A stretch of DNA of 64,000 bases, from positions 115,668,207 to 115,732,206 of the forward strand of contig NC_050098.1 of the NCBI RefSeq assembly GCF_902167145.1. Reading direction: 5' to 3'. Each line of letters opens with the position of its first letter. The first letter of the stretch is position 1. Below are positions 43,024 through 53,847 of the stretch, piece by piece. This DNA comes from Zea mays (lineage: Eukaryota > Streptophyta > Magnoliopsida > Poales > Poaceae). A program made the translations under genes and the position numbers. Under the pieces are notes generated by a model. The model saw only the letters and a list, made by a program, of their open reading frames with translations. It did not search any database and was not told where the DNA came from.

Positions 43024-43654
43024 TGTTGGGGACTTGTTCTCAAATGCTATGAATCAAGAACAAGGCAACATAAAATGTTAAATATTAATGTCGTTCGTCC
43101 GCTGAAGCATTATCTCCCCAAGGATTTAATGAACTTCGGACGAAGACCATGAGCGAAATATCACGAAGGTCATACCTTCGTGATCAAACTTATAAAACAA
43201 TATGAAATAAAATATAAAAATATGAAGTATTAGAGAGAGAAATGCCTTAGATAGACAACATTATTCACATATTTTATTATATGAATTTAAATATCAAAAC
43301 ATAATGTTTAAGCATGTTTATACCTTGGCCTTGACAGAAAACAATAATTCCAGAGCAATACGTTTGCAATTACAGGATTCCGTGAACAGTAAAGGAATAC
43401 TGTTCACTATTTATAGGCACAGGACACAGCCTGTAAGGAATTACAATCATACCTCTTATAAAAGTTTACAACAATGACTCAGACCCTTATGGACTAAAAG
43501 GTCATTCTATCTTTAAGTCGGTTCGATCCTTCATCTTCGGATACGTTATAAAACCGAAGCTACATGAGTGGTAGCTTCGGCATCACGTATAAGCAGCTTT
43601 AGCCGAAGCTGATTCTTACTGCAGGACCTTCGGCGATGAAGCATGGTCCCAACA
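43024..43654 (-). repeat. Cinful-like 5' LTR
   Basis: 631 bp from TGTTGGGGAC to GGTCCCAACA on the plus strand, the inverted terminal bases expected of an LTR. Rich in CTTCGG and CCGAAG. It is placed as the 5' LTR because the PBS and protease lie on its left and the element is on the minus strand. GCAGG (43655-43659) should be the target duplication; its mate is outside the window. Confidence 0.88.
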
Positions 43655-44240
43655 GCAGGTAACTTTACTTAACCTGACAAATAAAAATAGATTTTTAAGG
43701 ATCCACTCATAGTAAGCTTTTCTGCAAAACAGAGTCTTTGATTTTTGATAAGCCATACCTTGAATCCCTCTAGCCAACATACCCTTGATAGTCTTTTCTT
43801 TAGTCGGGTAAGTCTTGCTGAGTAATTCCATACTCAGGGTTTTATTCTCTGTTGTTTTTCAGGTTATAGTTTTGTGCTGCTGATGATGGTGTTAAGTGCC
43901 GGTGGGCTCGGCCTTCTTATAAGTCTAAGTAACTCTTCTATACTTCTTATTGAGGATGGTCAATTAAGCTAGCATATATTTCAAAACTATAAATAATTTA
44001 TAACAGTTCAAAGTTATTTCTTTGAATCACTTTTGTAACCACTCTGATAAATACAATGTAAACTTGTCGTAACTTGTAAAATTTGGTAATAAGATTTCCG
44101 CTGCAAAAATGTTGATGTGTGATTTGTGTTACTTAATCTTGCGATCCTGGTTGTTCGTGGTTTATCCGGGGTCCTTGGGGCACACGCGGACGGATCCTGT
44201 TAAGTTATCTGTTGCACATGCATAGCAGTCTGAGGTCTTT
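43655..44240. repeat. Old LTR-like stretch, possibly chromovirus LTR remnant
   Basis: Contains TCTTGCTGAGTAATTCCATACTCAGGGTTTT and, further on, phrases such as TAATAAGATTTCCGCTGC and TTTATCCGGGGTCCTTGGGG. These resemble, from memory, the plus-sense 3' half of Tekay-type LTRs. No terminus, partner LTR or coding region can be seen. The Cinful-like element landed in it. Confidence 0.4.
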
Positions 44241-46585
44241 GAGACAAGGATAGTTGCATGTGTGCCCAATAATTTGGGAGGTCCTACCACACATATGAAG
44301 GTTCCAGATAAAAAAAGATATAAAATATTAGTCAATAGATCTACACTCTTATTTCTAACACGTGCGAATATGAATGACAATATGGTTTCATCAAGCACTT
44401 CTCCCCTTCAAAGGTTTCAAGGGGAGAAGGATTGGTTTATGCCTCGTGTGTGTGAAGAACATATGAATTGAGTGCAATAATTAACATATCAAACACAAGG
44501 GGTTGAACGATGTAACATAGAGTAATTAATGGCAACAAATTAATTTCATATATGCAAGTCAGGCTCACCCATCGAGTTACTTCGAATATCAGATACTGAA
44601 TGATAGAGGAGAAATATTTGAATTTACTTTGGCATTATAATACCTCTGGTGGGTTTAGAAAAAACCAACAAAAACCTAATAAGGCACAAAAAATACCTCT
44701 AGACTTCTAAAATTCTAAAAATAAATTCTAGAGTTAGTCTCTCTATCTATCTAAATAAATAGATTTCTAAAGTTGTCTGGGTCATTTTTAAAAAAAGCTT
44801 TAACCAAATTTTTAGAAAAAACGTTTTTTTGAATGGATAAAAAAATCAAAATTTTATGACATCAAATTAGTATGATTAGATATATCATAGGATATATTTT
44901 ATAATATGATCATTAGATTTATGGTATAGTTGTTTGTCTTTCTTATAAAGTAGTTAAACTTAAGATAGTTTGAATTGCATGAATTATAAAAAAAATGATT
45001 TATCTGGAGACAGAGAAGTGCATAGAGACATAAGATGCACAAACAAAATATCTAGAGGTCATATCAAGAGGTTTAAAAAACAGATTAGATTTTAGAAGAC
45101 GGAAACTATCAATAAAATGTGGAAGTTTCCTGATACAATTTAATCAACGTCTAAAGACATCTTTACAAATGTTCACCACAAAAACACGAGATAAAGAAAA
45201 CTAGCAATCATGAATCTTTTTTTATTAGAGCTGAATCTAGTTCTTGTAAGTTTCTAGATGTATTTGCACAAGAGGCTATGTGGAACTCTCAATCCATTTG
45301 GATATTTGAATTCCAATTTTTTTTACTATAGATGGGTACTAAACTTGGTCTAGCTGCTCGGTAGGTTGTCAAATATCTCAAAGTGATAAGAGAGATGGGC
45401 CACCGGGGAGACGTGCATTACAGCGGCCCAGCACACTCTACACTGTAACGTGGGCCCTAGGGGAAAAATAATGCTACCAAACCAAACACTTTGTTTTTAC
45501 ATGGTGGAGATAGTGACTTTCAGTACTTCAATTAGTCCAGTCCAGAACGAGAGGCAGGACCGTAGGCAGCGGCGGGCCAAGGGGTTTCATGAATATTCAT
45601 TGAATATCCAAGTTTTTAGTGTTTTATAGTAATTTATCACTAATATATTACACAAAATAGTGTTGGAACACTAATTTCTTTAATATTTTGAATTTTTAAT
45701 ACACAATCTTAAATGTCCGGCCCGTTTCTGACCGTAGGAGGAACGATGAAGTCCAGAGCAAAGAAAAAAAAGTTGGCGACGATGTGCTGCTGCATCTTCA
45801 GCTAACATCTCATTTTGGTGGTCAACTTATGTGCGTCTCTTGCTCAAAAATTTGTGGTCTGAATTCTTGAATATGTTCCGTGGATCCTTGTATGGATCTT
45901 GCTGCCGAGTTCTTCTTACCTGTTCATGAAGTAAAACCAGAACTGCGAAATTAGGTTTCAATTTGCATCTAAGGCTACTTTGATCTCCACAGTACATGTT
46001 CAAGTTTCGTAATAGTAAAAACATCCAGTTGGGCTGCAGTACCATTGTTTTCTTTACCGGCACTGAGCAAATATCAACCGCATATTGCCTGTATATTGTA
46101 TTATGCCATTTAAGTTTCTTGTGACCACATAGAAACAGAATTATTTTTTTAATATCAACACTTGGAAGCTGAGTTAACAATGGATTCCAGACGAAGGAAT
46201 TTTATTGGTTCCAGATACTCATTTTTTTGGGGGGTTTCATACCTTCAAAATATTCGGATTTTATTGTTTTCAGTTTAAGAATTTGCACGTAGATTTGTTA
46301 GGAAGACAGGAAAGGTAAGAGGACCCACACGCCAAGTAAAAAAAAAATTATTCGCAAAACTGATCAGTTTAGTTATTTTATATATTTATTCAAAAGGTTC
46401 TTCATAGAAGGAAACCCTGCTGTGCTCGATTAGGCAAGTCGATTTGACCCTAGCGATGGTGAATGCACATGCTCTCATGAGTGAGCTCGATGAGTCACAG
46501 AGCGTTGTGTCAGGCAGGTGGCTATATCTTGACCATGCTTTGGTTGTCATAAAACCATGGCACTTATGAGTTTGACTCAGTCTTA
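44241..46585. other. Unassigned A/T-rich intergenic sequence
   Basis: About 2.3 kb with no open frame that I believe, no terminal repeats and no RNA gene. Short frames near 44262-44471 (plus) and 45827-46180 (minus) show no domain and look like chance. It may be decayed transposon sequence or original intergenic DNA. Confidence 0.4.
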
Positions 46586-46763
46586 GGGGGTGTTTGGTTT
46601 ATAGGGACTAAACTTTAGTCCCTCCACTTTATTCCATTTTAATTTATAAATTGTTAAATAGGGAAACTAAAATAGAGTTTTAGTTTCTATATTTAGTAAT
46701 TTAGGGACTAAAATAGAATAAAATGAGGGACTAAAAATTAGTCCCTAGAAACCAAACAGCCCC
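46586..46763. mobile_element. Tourist-type MITE
   Basis: 178 bp with long near-perfect terminal inverted repeats (about 38 bp). The left end is GGGGGTGTTTGGTTTATAGG and then GACTAAACTTTAGTCCCT; the right end is its reverse complement with a few changes, ending CCAAACAGCCCC. It is flanked by TTA on both sides (46583-46585, 46764-46766), the target duplication of the PIF/Harbinger superfamily. It has no coding capacity, and it would need transposase from an autonomous relative. Confidence 0.92.
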
Positions 46764-47315
46764 TTACTGAGTCACTTTCATCCATAATTGCTGTGCACGC
46801 CAGTTTCCAACCGGAACACTAGCTTCGGGGATGGGTAACGGGCTGACGGCACACGGCAGTGTGAGACCGCGACACGGCAGTGTGAGACGGCGATGGCCTT
46901 CCAGCGGCGACGCGGCTTGCTTGTACTGGACTGGCTGGCTTGCATCTGCCTCTCTCTTGTCGTTCATTTGCTTGCATTAGATGCTGATTAGATGCTGCAT
47001 CAGCTGCTACAAAATTACATTTTGATGGAGTGTCAAATAATAAAAAACATATGATTGTAATCTTAGATTTTTTTAATCTTGTATTAGAAATCGGACACTC
47101 TAGATTTCAGATGAGAATACATGTTTCGTGTTACTCTGGCATCTAGTTTTCTTATTTGTAATATATGGTTCAACCATTCTAGCTGGAAAACTTTTGCATT
47201 CTGTTTGTAAGCCACATCAGGCTAATCGAAACAAAACAGGAAAAAGAAACTAGACACTATCATATGCGCTGGGCAGTGGGCCACGTGCCGTCCGCTGGTC
47301 TGACTCAGACATGTA
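46764..47315. other. Intergenic spacer
   Basis: Between the MITE and the Harbinger element. A short minus-strand frame (46764-46967) has no recognisable domain. Nothing else is seen. Confidence 0.4.
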
Positions 47316-49142
47316 GGATGTGTTTGGTTGCCTGGTGCAGCCTGAGTCTGGCTCAGTGAGAGAACCAGGCTCAAGAGAGCCCGCATGTGGTAAGCTAACC
47401 TAAGATGTTTGATTGGCTGGTCAAAGTAAGCCTGACCCATATGATATATTGTTTGGTTCTCATTTTTTATAGCTTGGCCCAATTGAGTTACCACCAATTT
47501 TGATGTGTTAGATGCCGTTACCGCCAAATTTCAAAATTTTAAGCATTATTAAACAAATTACAACAGATTTATATTTAACTAAAAATATGATTTTGACCCA
47601 TAAATTGAACTAATTACAATCATCTAAATATGATTTACACCCTAAACCTTTGATTATAACCAACATGTAGACATAAATTACAACAAATCCTTTGTAAACA
47701 GAAACAACATGTAGAAATAGATTATAACAGATTTTGAATAATACACCATCAGGTCTCTGTACAGTAGGAGCAACTTACATAAACATAAATTGAAATAAAT
47801 TACAACAGATCCTTTGTAAACAGTGATTTCTCATAAACAGAAACAACTTGATTGGGGAAACATAAACATAAACAACTTGAGAAGATTGTTAATTTCTCAC
47901 TGTTGATTGAACAAATGCATCAACAGAAACAACTTGATTGGGGAAACATAAACAGAAACAAATTGGATACACGCAAAGGACACAATCTACATCAAGAGTG
48001 ATTTCAACAGAAACAACTTGAGAAGAGAAGAAAGAACATAAACAGAAGGAAAAGAACCAACTTTTGACCATACATGGGGAGTGATTATCTAAGAGAAGAA
48101 TCTAGTTGACCATACTTTGCCTCAGAATTACATTAACTGAAACTGACTCAATAGCGCATTAAACAGAAATTCAGTGCTAACTGCCCAGTAAACAGAAACA
48201 ATTTATTTCTGGGCACCACTGCCCAGTATTTGCAGCTGTGTAAATATGAATAAACAGAACAGCTCCATTAGACAGTAAACTGAAACTATACCCACATCTT
48301 TGTTTTTTCTCTACCCTAGACAGAAATTATACCAGAAATTCAGTGCCAACATCCAGCTGTGTAAATATGAATAAAGTGAACCAGAAGTAAACCGAAATTA
48401 TACCAGAAACTGGGTCACTGCAATAGAAAGTGAAATAGAAATTGCCCTATGTTCCTTGCAGTGAACCAGGAGTAAACAGAAATAGAAAGTGAAACTATAC
48501 CAGGAGTAAACACCACTGGTTCCTTGCAGTGACCCAGTGTAAACAGAAACAGAAATTGAAACAGAAGAAAAGAGAAGGCAGTCATGAGAATTGTATGAAC
48601 TATAGTTTGCCTCAGAAATTATTATCAATTAAAATCACTTGATCAACTCATGAGAGTAATACAATAAATTGCCTCAGTTTTGTATGAATAAACACCTCAT
48701 TTGACCATACATGGGAGAACATAGGGCAAGTGGAGAAATCTGATTAAAGGATAGAGTATGTTTGGTTGCCTGACCCAAAATAAAACATAGACAGAAAGAA
48801 AACCAAGAGCAAGGAAAACAAAGCAGTAAGTCAACCTCCCATGAATGGTCATCAGTCAAATATATTTCATCACAGGCAAAATTCACAAAATGAGTAAGGA
48901 AAACAAAGCAACAAGTCATACTCCCTTGATTGATCATCATTATAAAACATATCATCATAGGCAAGTAAAGGCAACAGTTCAATATAAAATCATCACAGAC
49001 CGGTAGAAAAGTCTCAGAATTATTAATTATCATCCACAGTTCCAGATTCAGTGTCATAGGCATAGAGCAAAGTATTAGGCGTATATCAAAGTACTACGCA
49101 TCGAGCAAGGTATTAGGCATCATAGACATAGGACTGGTCTGC
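47316..49142 (-). other. Harbinger 3' non-coding tail with duplicated segments
   Basis: A/T-rich, with repeated phrases: CAGAAACAACTTGATTGGGG at 47838 and 47924, GTGTAAATATGAATAAA near 48239 and 48360, TGACCATACATGGG near 48065 and 48703, and GTTTGGTTGCCTG near 47322 and 48761. It carries no convincing coding frame. The repeats suggest local duplications inside the transposon. Confidence 0.5.
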
Positions 49143-50027
49143 TCAAATCTTTGCAAGGTGCTGCCTTAGCCAAAGCACACGGTGTTTAGGCTCCATCTTC
49201 ACAAAGCCATCACCTTGCCTTTTGTTGTCCAATAGGTAGGTAAGGCAAGTCATCAACTCCTCATCAGTGAAACCTGGAATACTCATGCAAATTTGATATA
49301 GATCAGGGTGGACATCTGTGGTCTGGACTACAACAGGTGCTTGGACAGCTTCAGCCAATTTGTTCACAGCTCCAGTAAGTCCTGTCATAATCCCAAGCTC
49401 TTCATCACTGAGTCTCCTTTTCTTTCCATTTGATCCATAGGAACTACCAGCACCAGCACCACTATGAGAAGGGCTGGCACCAGCAGAACCAGAGGCAGTA
49501 GCACCAGTACCAACAAGACATGGTTCTTCAGATGCACCAGCACCTTCAGTGATATCCGAGATGGTGCTAAGGGGCTCATTTGAGGCCATGGCATACTTGC
49601 CAGTAGCCTGCCCAGCTCCAAATATAATTTGCATCTGCATATAGTTTTCAATTGGCACATTGAGGAATTCAGCATCCTTTGGGTTGTCTTTTGTATGGCC
49701 CAGCAGGTGGTCATCATCAAGGATGATTGTGAATGTATTCTCATCCCAATGAGCACCGCTTAGGTCCTTGAGCCTACAAACCCTGATCCATTTTTGACAC
49801 CACTTCCTCAAATGATTGTAGACTTGGGTGCCTGTGACTTCTTGGCCACTGAATTCAGTCAGTGCCTTGGCAATAGAGTTGACATGGACCTCCTTGAACC
49901 CTTTATCCGTTTTTACTCATTGCCCAACCAAGTCTGCAAACTTCCTCAGGATATAGGCTGACATCACAGGGGTCCAGCGCATGGCAATCCTTGAGGTACT
50001 ACCAGCAGCAACTTGCTCAACGTCCAT
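49143..50027 (-). pseudogene. Harbinger Myb/SANT-like accessory protein
   Basis: The frame starts at the ATG at 50027 and runs 294 codons to a stop at 49143, with one TGA at codon 37 (49917-49919), which fits CGA-to-TGA decay. The N-terminal region (MRWTPVMSAYILRKFADLVG ... VNSIAKALTEFSG..VTGTQVYNHLRKWCQKW) has the three-helix tryptophan pattern of the Myb/SANT-like domain of Harbinger second proteins. The middle is Ser/Gly/Ala-rich with a basic motif GKKRRLS. The C-terminal part resembles the helical tail of such proteins. In the family this protein binds transposon DNA and helps bring the transposase into the nucleus. Confidence 0.85.
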
Positions 50028-50089
50028 AGTCTACATACAATTGATAAGACATAAGAAGAGGTAATGAAATGGCATCATAGCATAGGACC

Positions 50090-50350
50090 AGTTTTCTCAG
50101 CATATAAAAAATAATCAAGCTTCAAAGCAGAAAGTACAAAAAACATCACTGCAGATCACAATTTCTCTCAGCATATAAAAAAGGATACAGTTTCAAGACA
50201 ACAAACATAAAACATCACTGCAGATCACAATTTCTCTCAGCATATAAAAATAATTAAGTTCCACAAAAAACATCACTGCAGAGTACAATGTTTCTCAGAT
50301 TGTAAGGCTGATAACAAAAAACATCACTGCAGAGTACAATGTTTCTTAGA
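50090..50350. repeat. Degenerate tandem repeat between the two Harbinger genes
   Basis: Four to five units of 55-70 bp built from TTCTCTCAGCATATAAAA and AAAACATCACTGCAGA.(T/G)(C/T)ACAAT. Units begin near 50093, 50162, 50231, 50284 and 50340. It lies between the transposase stop (50368) and the accessory gene start (50027), so it would form the promoter region of the accessory gene. CATATAAAA occurs in the first three units. Confidence 0.8.
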
Positions 50351-50367
50351 AGAAAACCATAAAGAAA

Positions 50368-51461
50368 TTACACACGGCTAGACCCCCTATGCTGCCACAT
50401 TTGAGTTGATATAGCATCTCTTTGTTGGGTCCAAGTTTGGTTATCATGAACTGCATCAATGGCACCTTCCACATTGGCAATGTTTGTAGCCCAAGTGTTT
50501 TCCGAAGGAAAATGTGAATCCAGCCCATATCTAAGAATCTAGTTGTGAAGGATGGTGCATGCTAACACAAGCTTAACATGTGTCGGATACGGATGAAAAG
50601 GCTTGTTGTATAGAATCTTGAATCTATTCTTCAAGGCACCGAAAGCTCTCTCAATTGTTACTCGGAGGGAAGAATGCCTTAGATTGAAGAGTTCTCTTGG
50701 ATTGAGTGGATGATTTCCTCCACCAAATTCTCTTAGATGATATCTTGTGCTATGGTATGGAGGTAGAAATCCAGGTCTAACACCATAACCAGCGTCAACT
50801 AAATAGAATTTTCCTAGTTCAAAGAATTCTAGTTAGTTTGATTGCGAAGTAATTTAAAAGCATATTCAAACATGTTATGGAATTACTTGGTGGCACAATG
50901 AGGCCATCAGATCTTTCCAATGCATCCGATAGAATCAAGGCATCATGAGCTGAACCTTCCCAGCCAGCAAGAACATAGGTAAATCTCAAATCAAAATCAA
51001 CAGCTGCTAGAACATTTTGTGTCGTTGTGTGCTTTCTACCCATGAAGGCTGCTCTCATTGAACTAGGAACCCTAGCCAATACATGTGTGCCATCAATGGC
51101 ACCAACGCAATCCTAAATGTTTAAGTTAAAATGATTAAAACAAAGACAATACTAACATATTTCAATTAAATGGTTAATGTGCAATCCTAAATTGAATGGA
51201 AAGTACCTTGAAGTACGGGTACCATCTTCTACTAACATGAATTTTGGGATGGACATAGGTGGAAGGAGGGGTGATCATCTCAGTGCGTAGCTCACCAATT
51301 GCATTTAACACCTCGTGAAAATATCTACTAATAGTCTCAGTAGATCTTCGGAAGGTGAATTTGAGAACCCTAAACCTTTGATTATGACCAACAACATGTA
51401 GAAACATTGCAACTTGTTCTTTTATAGAACTGTGAATACTATCCCTTAGCAAGTGTCGAGA
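50368..51461 (-). pseudogene. PIF/Harbinger transposase, 5' end truncated
   Basis: Three exons can be traced: 51461-51207, 51112-50887 and 50813-50368. Introns of 94 and 73 bp have GT..AG ends and keep the frame. The protein shows the DDE triad: D in VGAIDGTHV, D in FYLVDAGYG and E in VTIERAFGALK. The N-terminal helix-turn-helix part includes FRRSTETISRYFHEVL. One amber lies after ACTILHN (Trp in relatives, inferred). The first part of the gene is missing because the Copia LTR starts at 51462. The enzyme would cut and paste the transposon at TWA-type targets and mobilise MITEs of the same type. Confidence 0.87.
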
Positions 51462-51855
51462 TGTGAATCATCTAGGCCCCTTTGGTGATGTTTTGGTAAT
51501 TAATGATAACTGCTTGTGGACTAACTGTTCTTGGAGGAATAAGAATGCAGGGTTGGACCACATAGAACAGCAAATGTTGGAGAATCATAACCATTGGTTG
51601 TGGATCAGATGAAGGCAAAGGTAAAATATAGGTTTTGTTTTTGCCGGTCTTGAGTTTAGTGAAGATACCTGACCGGATTAGTAGGCTAGATAGCCGTACT
51701 ATTAAGAGGGGTCAATGTCTTTTGATCTGTGTAAAGCTTAGTGCCTCATAGAGCATCAAGTAGTTGCATTTGCATGAGGACTAACAACGCTTCAAATTTC
51801 GTGAGTTAAAAGATCTTTCAAAAGCAAGTTTGAAGATTGCAATGTGTTGGATGCG

Positions 51856-52386
51856 CGGACCGTCCGGGTCTTAAGGGCGGACCGTCCGCGATACACCAGA
51901 GAGGTCCGAAGTCTAACCACTTGGGCAATCTCTTTGTTCTTTTGCACTGCGGACCGTCCGGGCCTTTGGGCCGGACCGTCCGCAGTCATGAACAGAGAAG
52001 GCTGGTTTCGGGCCAGTCCCTGAATTATAGCGCGGACCGTCCGGCTGTGTTAGGCGGACCGTCCGCAAGTGTCAAACATGTTTTGGACAGGGACTGTGTG
52101 ATTTTGTAGATTTGTACTACGGACTGTCCGGGGGTCTAGTCCGGACAGTACTATCTCAGGTCTCGGACCGTCCGAATTTATAGGCGGACGGTCCGCGCGT
52201 GTTAACTGTTCTTGGTCCGAGACTCAGGTGCTTCTTGCTGCCAGGTCGCGGACGGTCCGGCCTTGGAAGGCGGACTGTCCGGACCCACCTTTTCTGACAG
52301 TTCTGACAGTTCTGACAGTTTTCAAACGGGAATTATAGCCGTTATATGTATGGCGGACCGTCCGGCCCTAGGGCGCGGACCGTCCG
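51856..52386. repeat. Palindrome array CGGACNGTCCG in the Copia LTR
   Basis: At least 13 copies of the 11-bp palindrome start at 51856, 51878, 51950, 51972, 52033, 52055, 52120, 52164, 52185, 52249, 52271, 52354 and 52376. The central base varies (C, G or T). They come mostly in pairs about 22 bp apart. The block lies upstream of the TATA-like sequence at 52441. Confidence 0.93.
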
Positions 52387-52440
52387 CGTGTGCGCAGAAC
52401 ATGTGCTTTTTGCACATAACGGTTAGATTTTGATGGAGGG

Positions 52441-52449
52441 GTATAAATA
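52441..52449 (+). promoter_or_regulatory. Putative TATA box of the Copia LTR
   Basis: GTATAAATA, in GGGGTATAAATAGAAGGG, is the best TATA match in the LTR. It lies about 55 bp downstream of the last palindrome and about 700 bp before the LTR end. Transcription would start around 52475. This is inferred from sequence only. Confidence 0.6.
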
Positions 52450-53158
52450 GAAGGGTAGCTCGTGTGAGAGAGCTCTCTTGGCCATTCCTTGCACACATTG
52501 AGCTCATTTGTGATCCTCCAACTCACTCTCTCACACTCTTTGCTTGAGATTGCTTTCTAGTGAGAGATTGAGGGTTCCTAGTGCATTTGCATCATTTGGT
52601 GATTCTTGAGACACTAGGTGGTACACCGAGCAAGCGTCATTGGCTTGTTACTCTTGGAGGTTGCCGCCTCCTAGACGGCTCGGGTGATTATCTCCGTCGA
52701 GCTCTCCAAGAAGATTGTGGAGAAGCCGCGGTGTTGATTGTGAGGGGTTCGCACCTACCTCGCCGGAGCGGCAAAGGTGACATTAGTGGAATCGAGGTAT
52801 TGAGTGATTTCTTGTCCACTTGGCTCAAAGATCAAGTCGTGACTTGATAGAGGAGCAAGTGAGAGCTTGAAGTCCACCTCAACGTGGATTAGGGGTGATC
52901 GGCAAATCACCGATACCACGGGATAAATTTCGGTGTCTCTACCTTCTTGCATTACTTATTGCCTTGCAAGTAATTAGTGTTTTGCATATTGTTCCTCAAG
53001 TATTCAATCACTATAGTTGTTTCTCATACATTGTTTACTTATTGTCTCTAGAGAATTTATTCCTCTTGTTATATTGATTAAATTTACCTAGTGTTTTTGA
53101 TTTTAGTCAAAACCGCCTATTCACCCCCCCCTCTAGCCGGTGTCCTAGATCCTACAAG

Positions 53159-53170
53159 TGGTATCGGAGC
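53159..53170 (+). other. Copia primer-binding site
   Basis: TGGTATCGGAGC, two bases after the LTR end, matches the initiator-Met tRNA primer-binding site used by most Copia elements, with one change (CGG for CAG). Confidence 0.92.
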
Positions 53171-53217
53171 CGAGGACTCCATTGTTTGTGGATCTAATCA
53201 TCCCGGAGTGGAACAAA

Positions 53218-53847
53218 ATGGCTAGTAACAACAATGTGCACATTGGGAAGCCACCGCATTTTGATGGGAATAATTATGACTATTGGAAAATAAGAATGTC
53301 AATGCATCTTAGAGCAATGGGTGGAAAAATTTGGCCAATTGTCAGGGATGGATTTGTTGTGTTGAAAGAAGATGAACCATCCGTTAGTGATAATGAGAAC
53401 ATCCTCACAAATGATCAAGCCATGAATGTCTTTTATGATGCTCTTGATATAAATGAGTTCAATCGTATCAAGAATCTCACAACCGCTCATGAGATTTGGA
53501 TTAAGCTAATGGAAATTCATGAAGGAACTACAATTGTGAAGAGTGCCAAACTATATGTGTGCAAAGGGAAGTTTGAGCAATTTATTATGAAAGAAGATGA
53601 GAGTGTATCCGATATGTTCAATCGGTTAAATGAGATAGTAAATGAACTCAAGGGACTTGGTTTTAATGTACCAGATGTGGATTTCACTCACAAGTTCCTT
53701 AGATCACTTCCGGAGAAATATGAGACCATTGTGATAATGTTAGTAAGGAGTGATCTATCTACAACTTCTCCAACCGAAGTATTGGGAGAAATTCTCACTC
53801 AACATATATTTAAGAAGTCGCAAGCCGATGCTTTAAATTTGGCAAAG
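53218..53847 (+). pseudogene. gag: Copia gag, N-terminal part
   Basis: Starts at ATG 53218 (MASNNNVHIGKPPHFDGNNY), a typical gag opening for SIRE-type Copia elements. The body has YDYWKIRMSMHLRAMG, then ANE/ALDINEFNRIKNLTTAHEIWIKLMEIHEG, then YVCKGKFEQFIMKEDESVSDMFNRLNEIVNEL and FLRSLPEKYETIVIML, the UBN2-like capsid domain. It has no stops up to the solo LTR at 53848. It continues in the same frame at 55085, because the inserted LTR plus duplication is 1242 bp, a multiple of three. Confidence 0.92.

Larger units (their letters stand above)
1..43654 (-). mobile_element. Cinful-like Tat-lineage Ty3/Gypsy element, interrupted, 3' end off window
   Basis: The outermost element of the left block lies on the minus strand and survives as three pieces: 1-3599, 30989-31095 and 41943-43654. 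The pieces join cleanly across the target duplications of the two insertions: the RT reading frame runs ...TDLNKASPKDE at 30989-31030 and resumes with F..L.RIDSLVDA at 3560-3597. The protein order is protease, RT, RNase H, a second (archaeal-type) RNase H, then integrase. That order and the double RNase H are hallmarks of the Tat lineage (Cinful, Grande, RIRE2). A 631-bp 5' LTR rich in CTTCGG/CCGAAG motifs fits my memory of maize Cinful/Zeon. The 3' LTR is not in the window. No gag is present. The lineage is confident and the family name is moderate. Confidence 0.85.
47316..51461 (-). mobile_element. PIF/Harbinger DNA transposon, cut by a Copia element
   Basis: The element carries the two genes typical of the superfamily on the minus strand: a DDE transposase (50368-51461 and beyond) and a Myb/SANT-like accessory gene (49143-50027). 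The left end is placed at about 47316, where GGATGTGTTTGGTTGCCTGG resembles a PIF-type terminus; the right end is missing because the Copia LTR starts at 51462 and no Harbinger sequence follows the Copia element in this window. 47316-49142 is a long non-coding tail with internal duplications. Confidence 0.8.
51462..53156 (+). repeat. Copia 5' LTR
   Basis: 1695 bp from TGTGAATCATCTAGG to GTCCTAGATCCTACA. It contains the palindrome array (51856-52386). A likely TATA box (GGGGTATAAATAGAAGGG at 52438-52455) lies just 3' of the array, which fits a promoter. The first 200 bp match 62790-63013 with one substitution and a 3-bp indel. Confidence 0.92.

Noticed and set aside
44162..46180. Small open frames as candidate host genes
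   Set aside because: They are short, without introns, homologous motifs or codon bias. No promoter or poly(A) context supports them.
47222..47527. 101-codon minus-strand frame near the left Harbinger end
   Set aside because: It overlaps the transposon terminus and the GTTTGGTTG repeat. It has no known domain and is most likely chance.
51856..52386. CRISPR-like array
   Set aside because: The units are short perfect palindromes with irregular short spacers in a plant LTR. A CRISPR array needs longer direct repeats with unique spacers of constant length, and a prokaryotic host.
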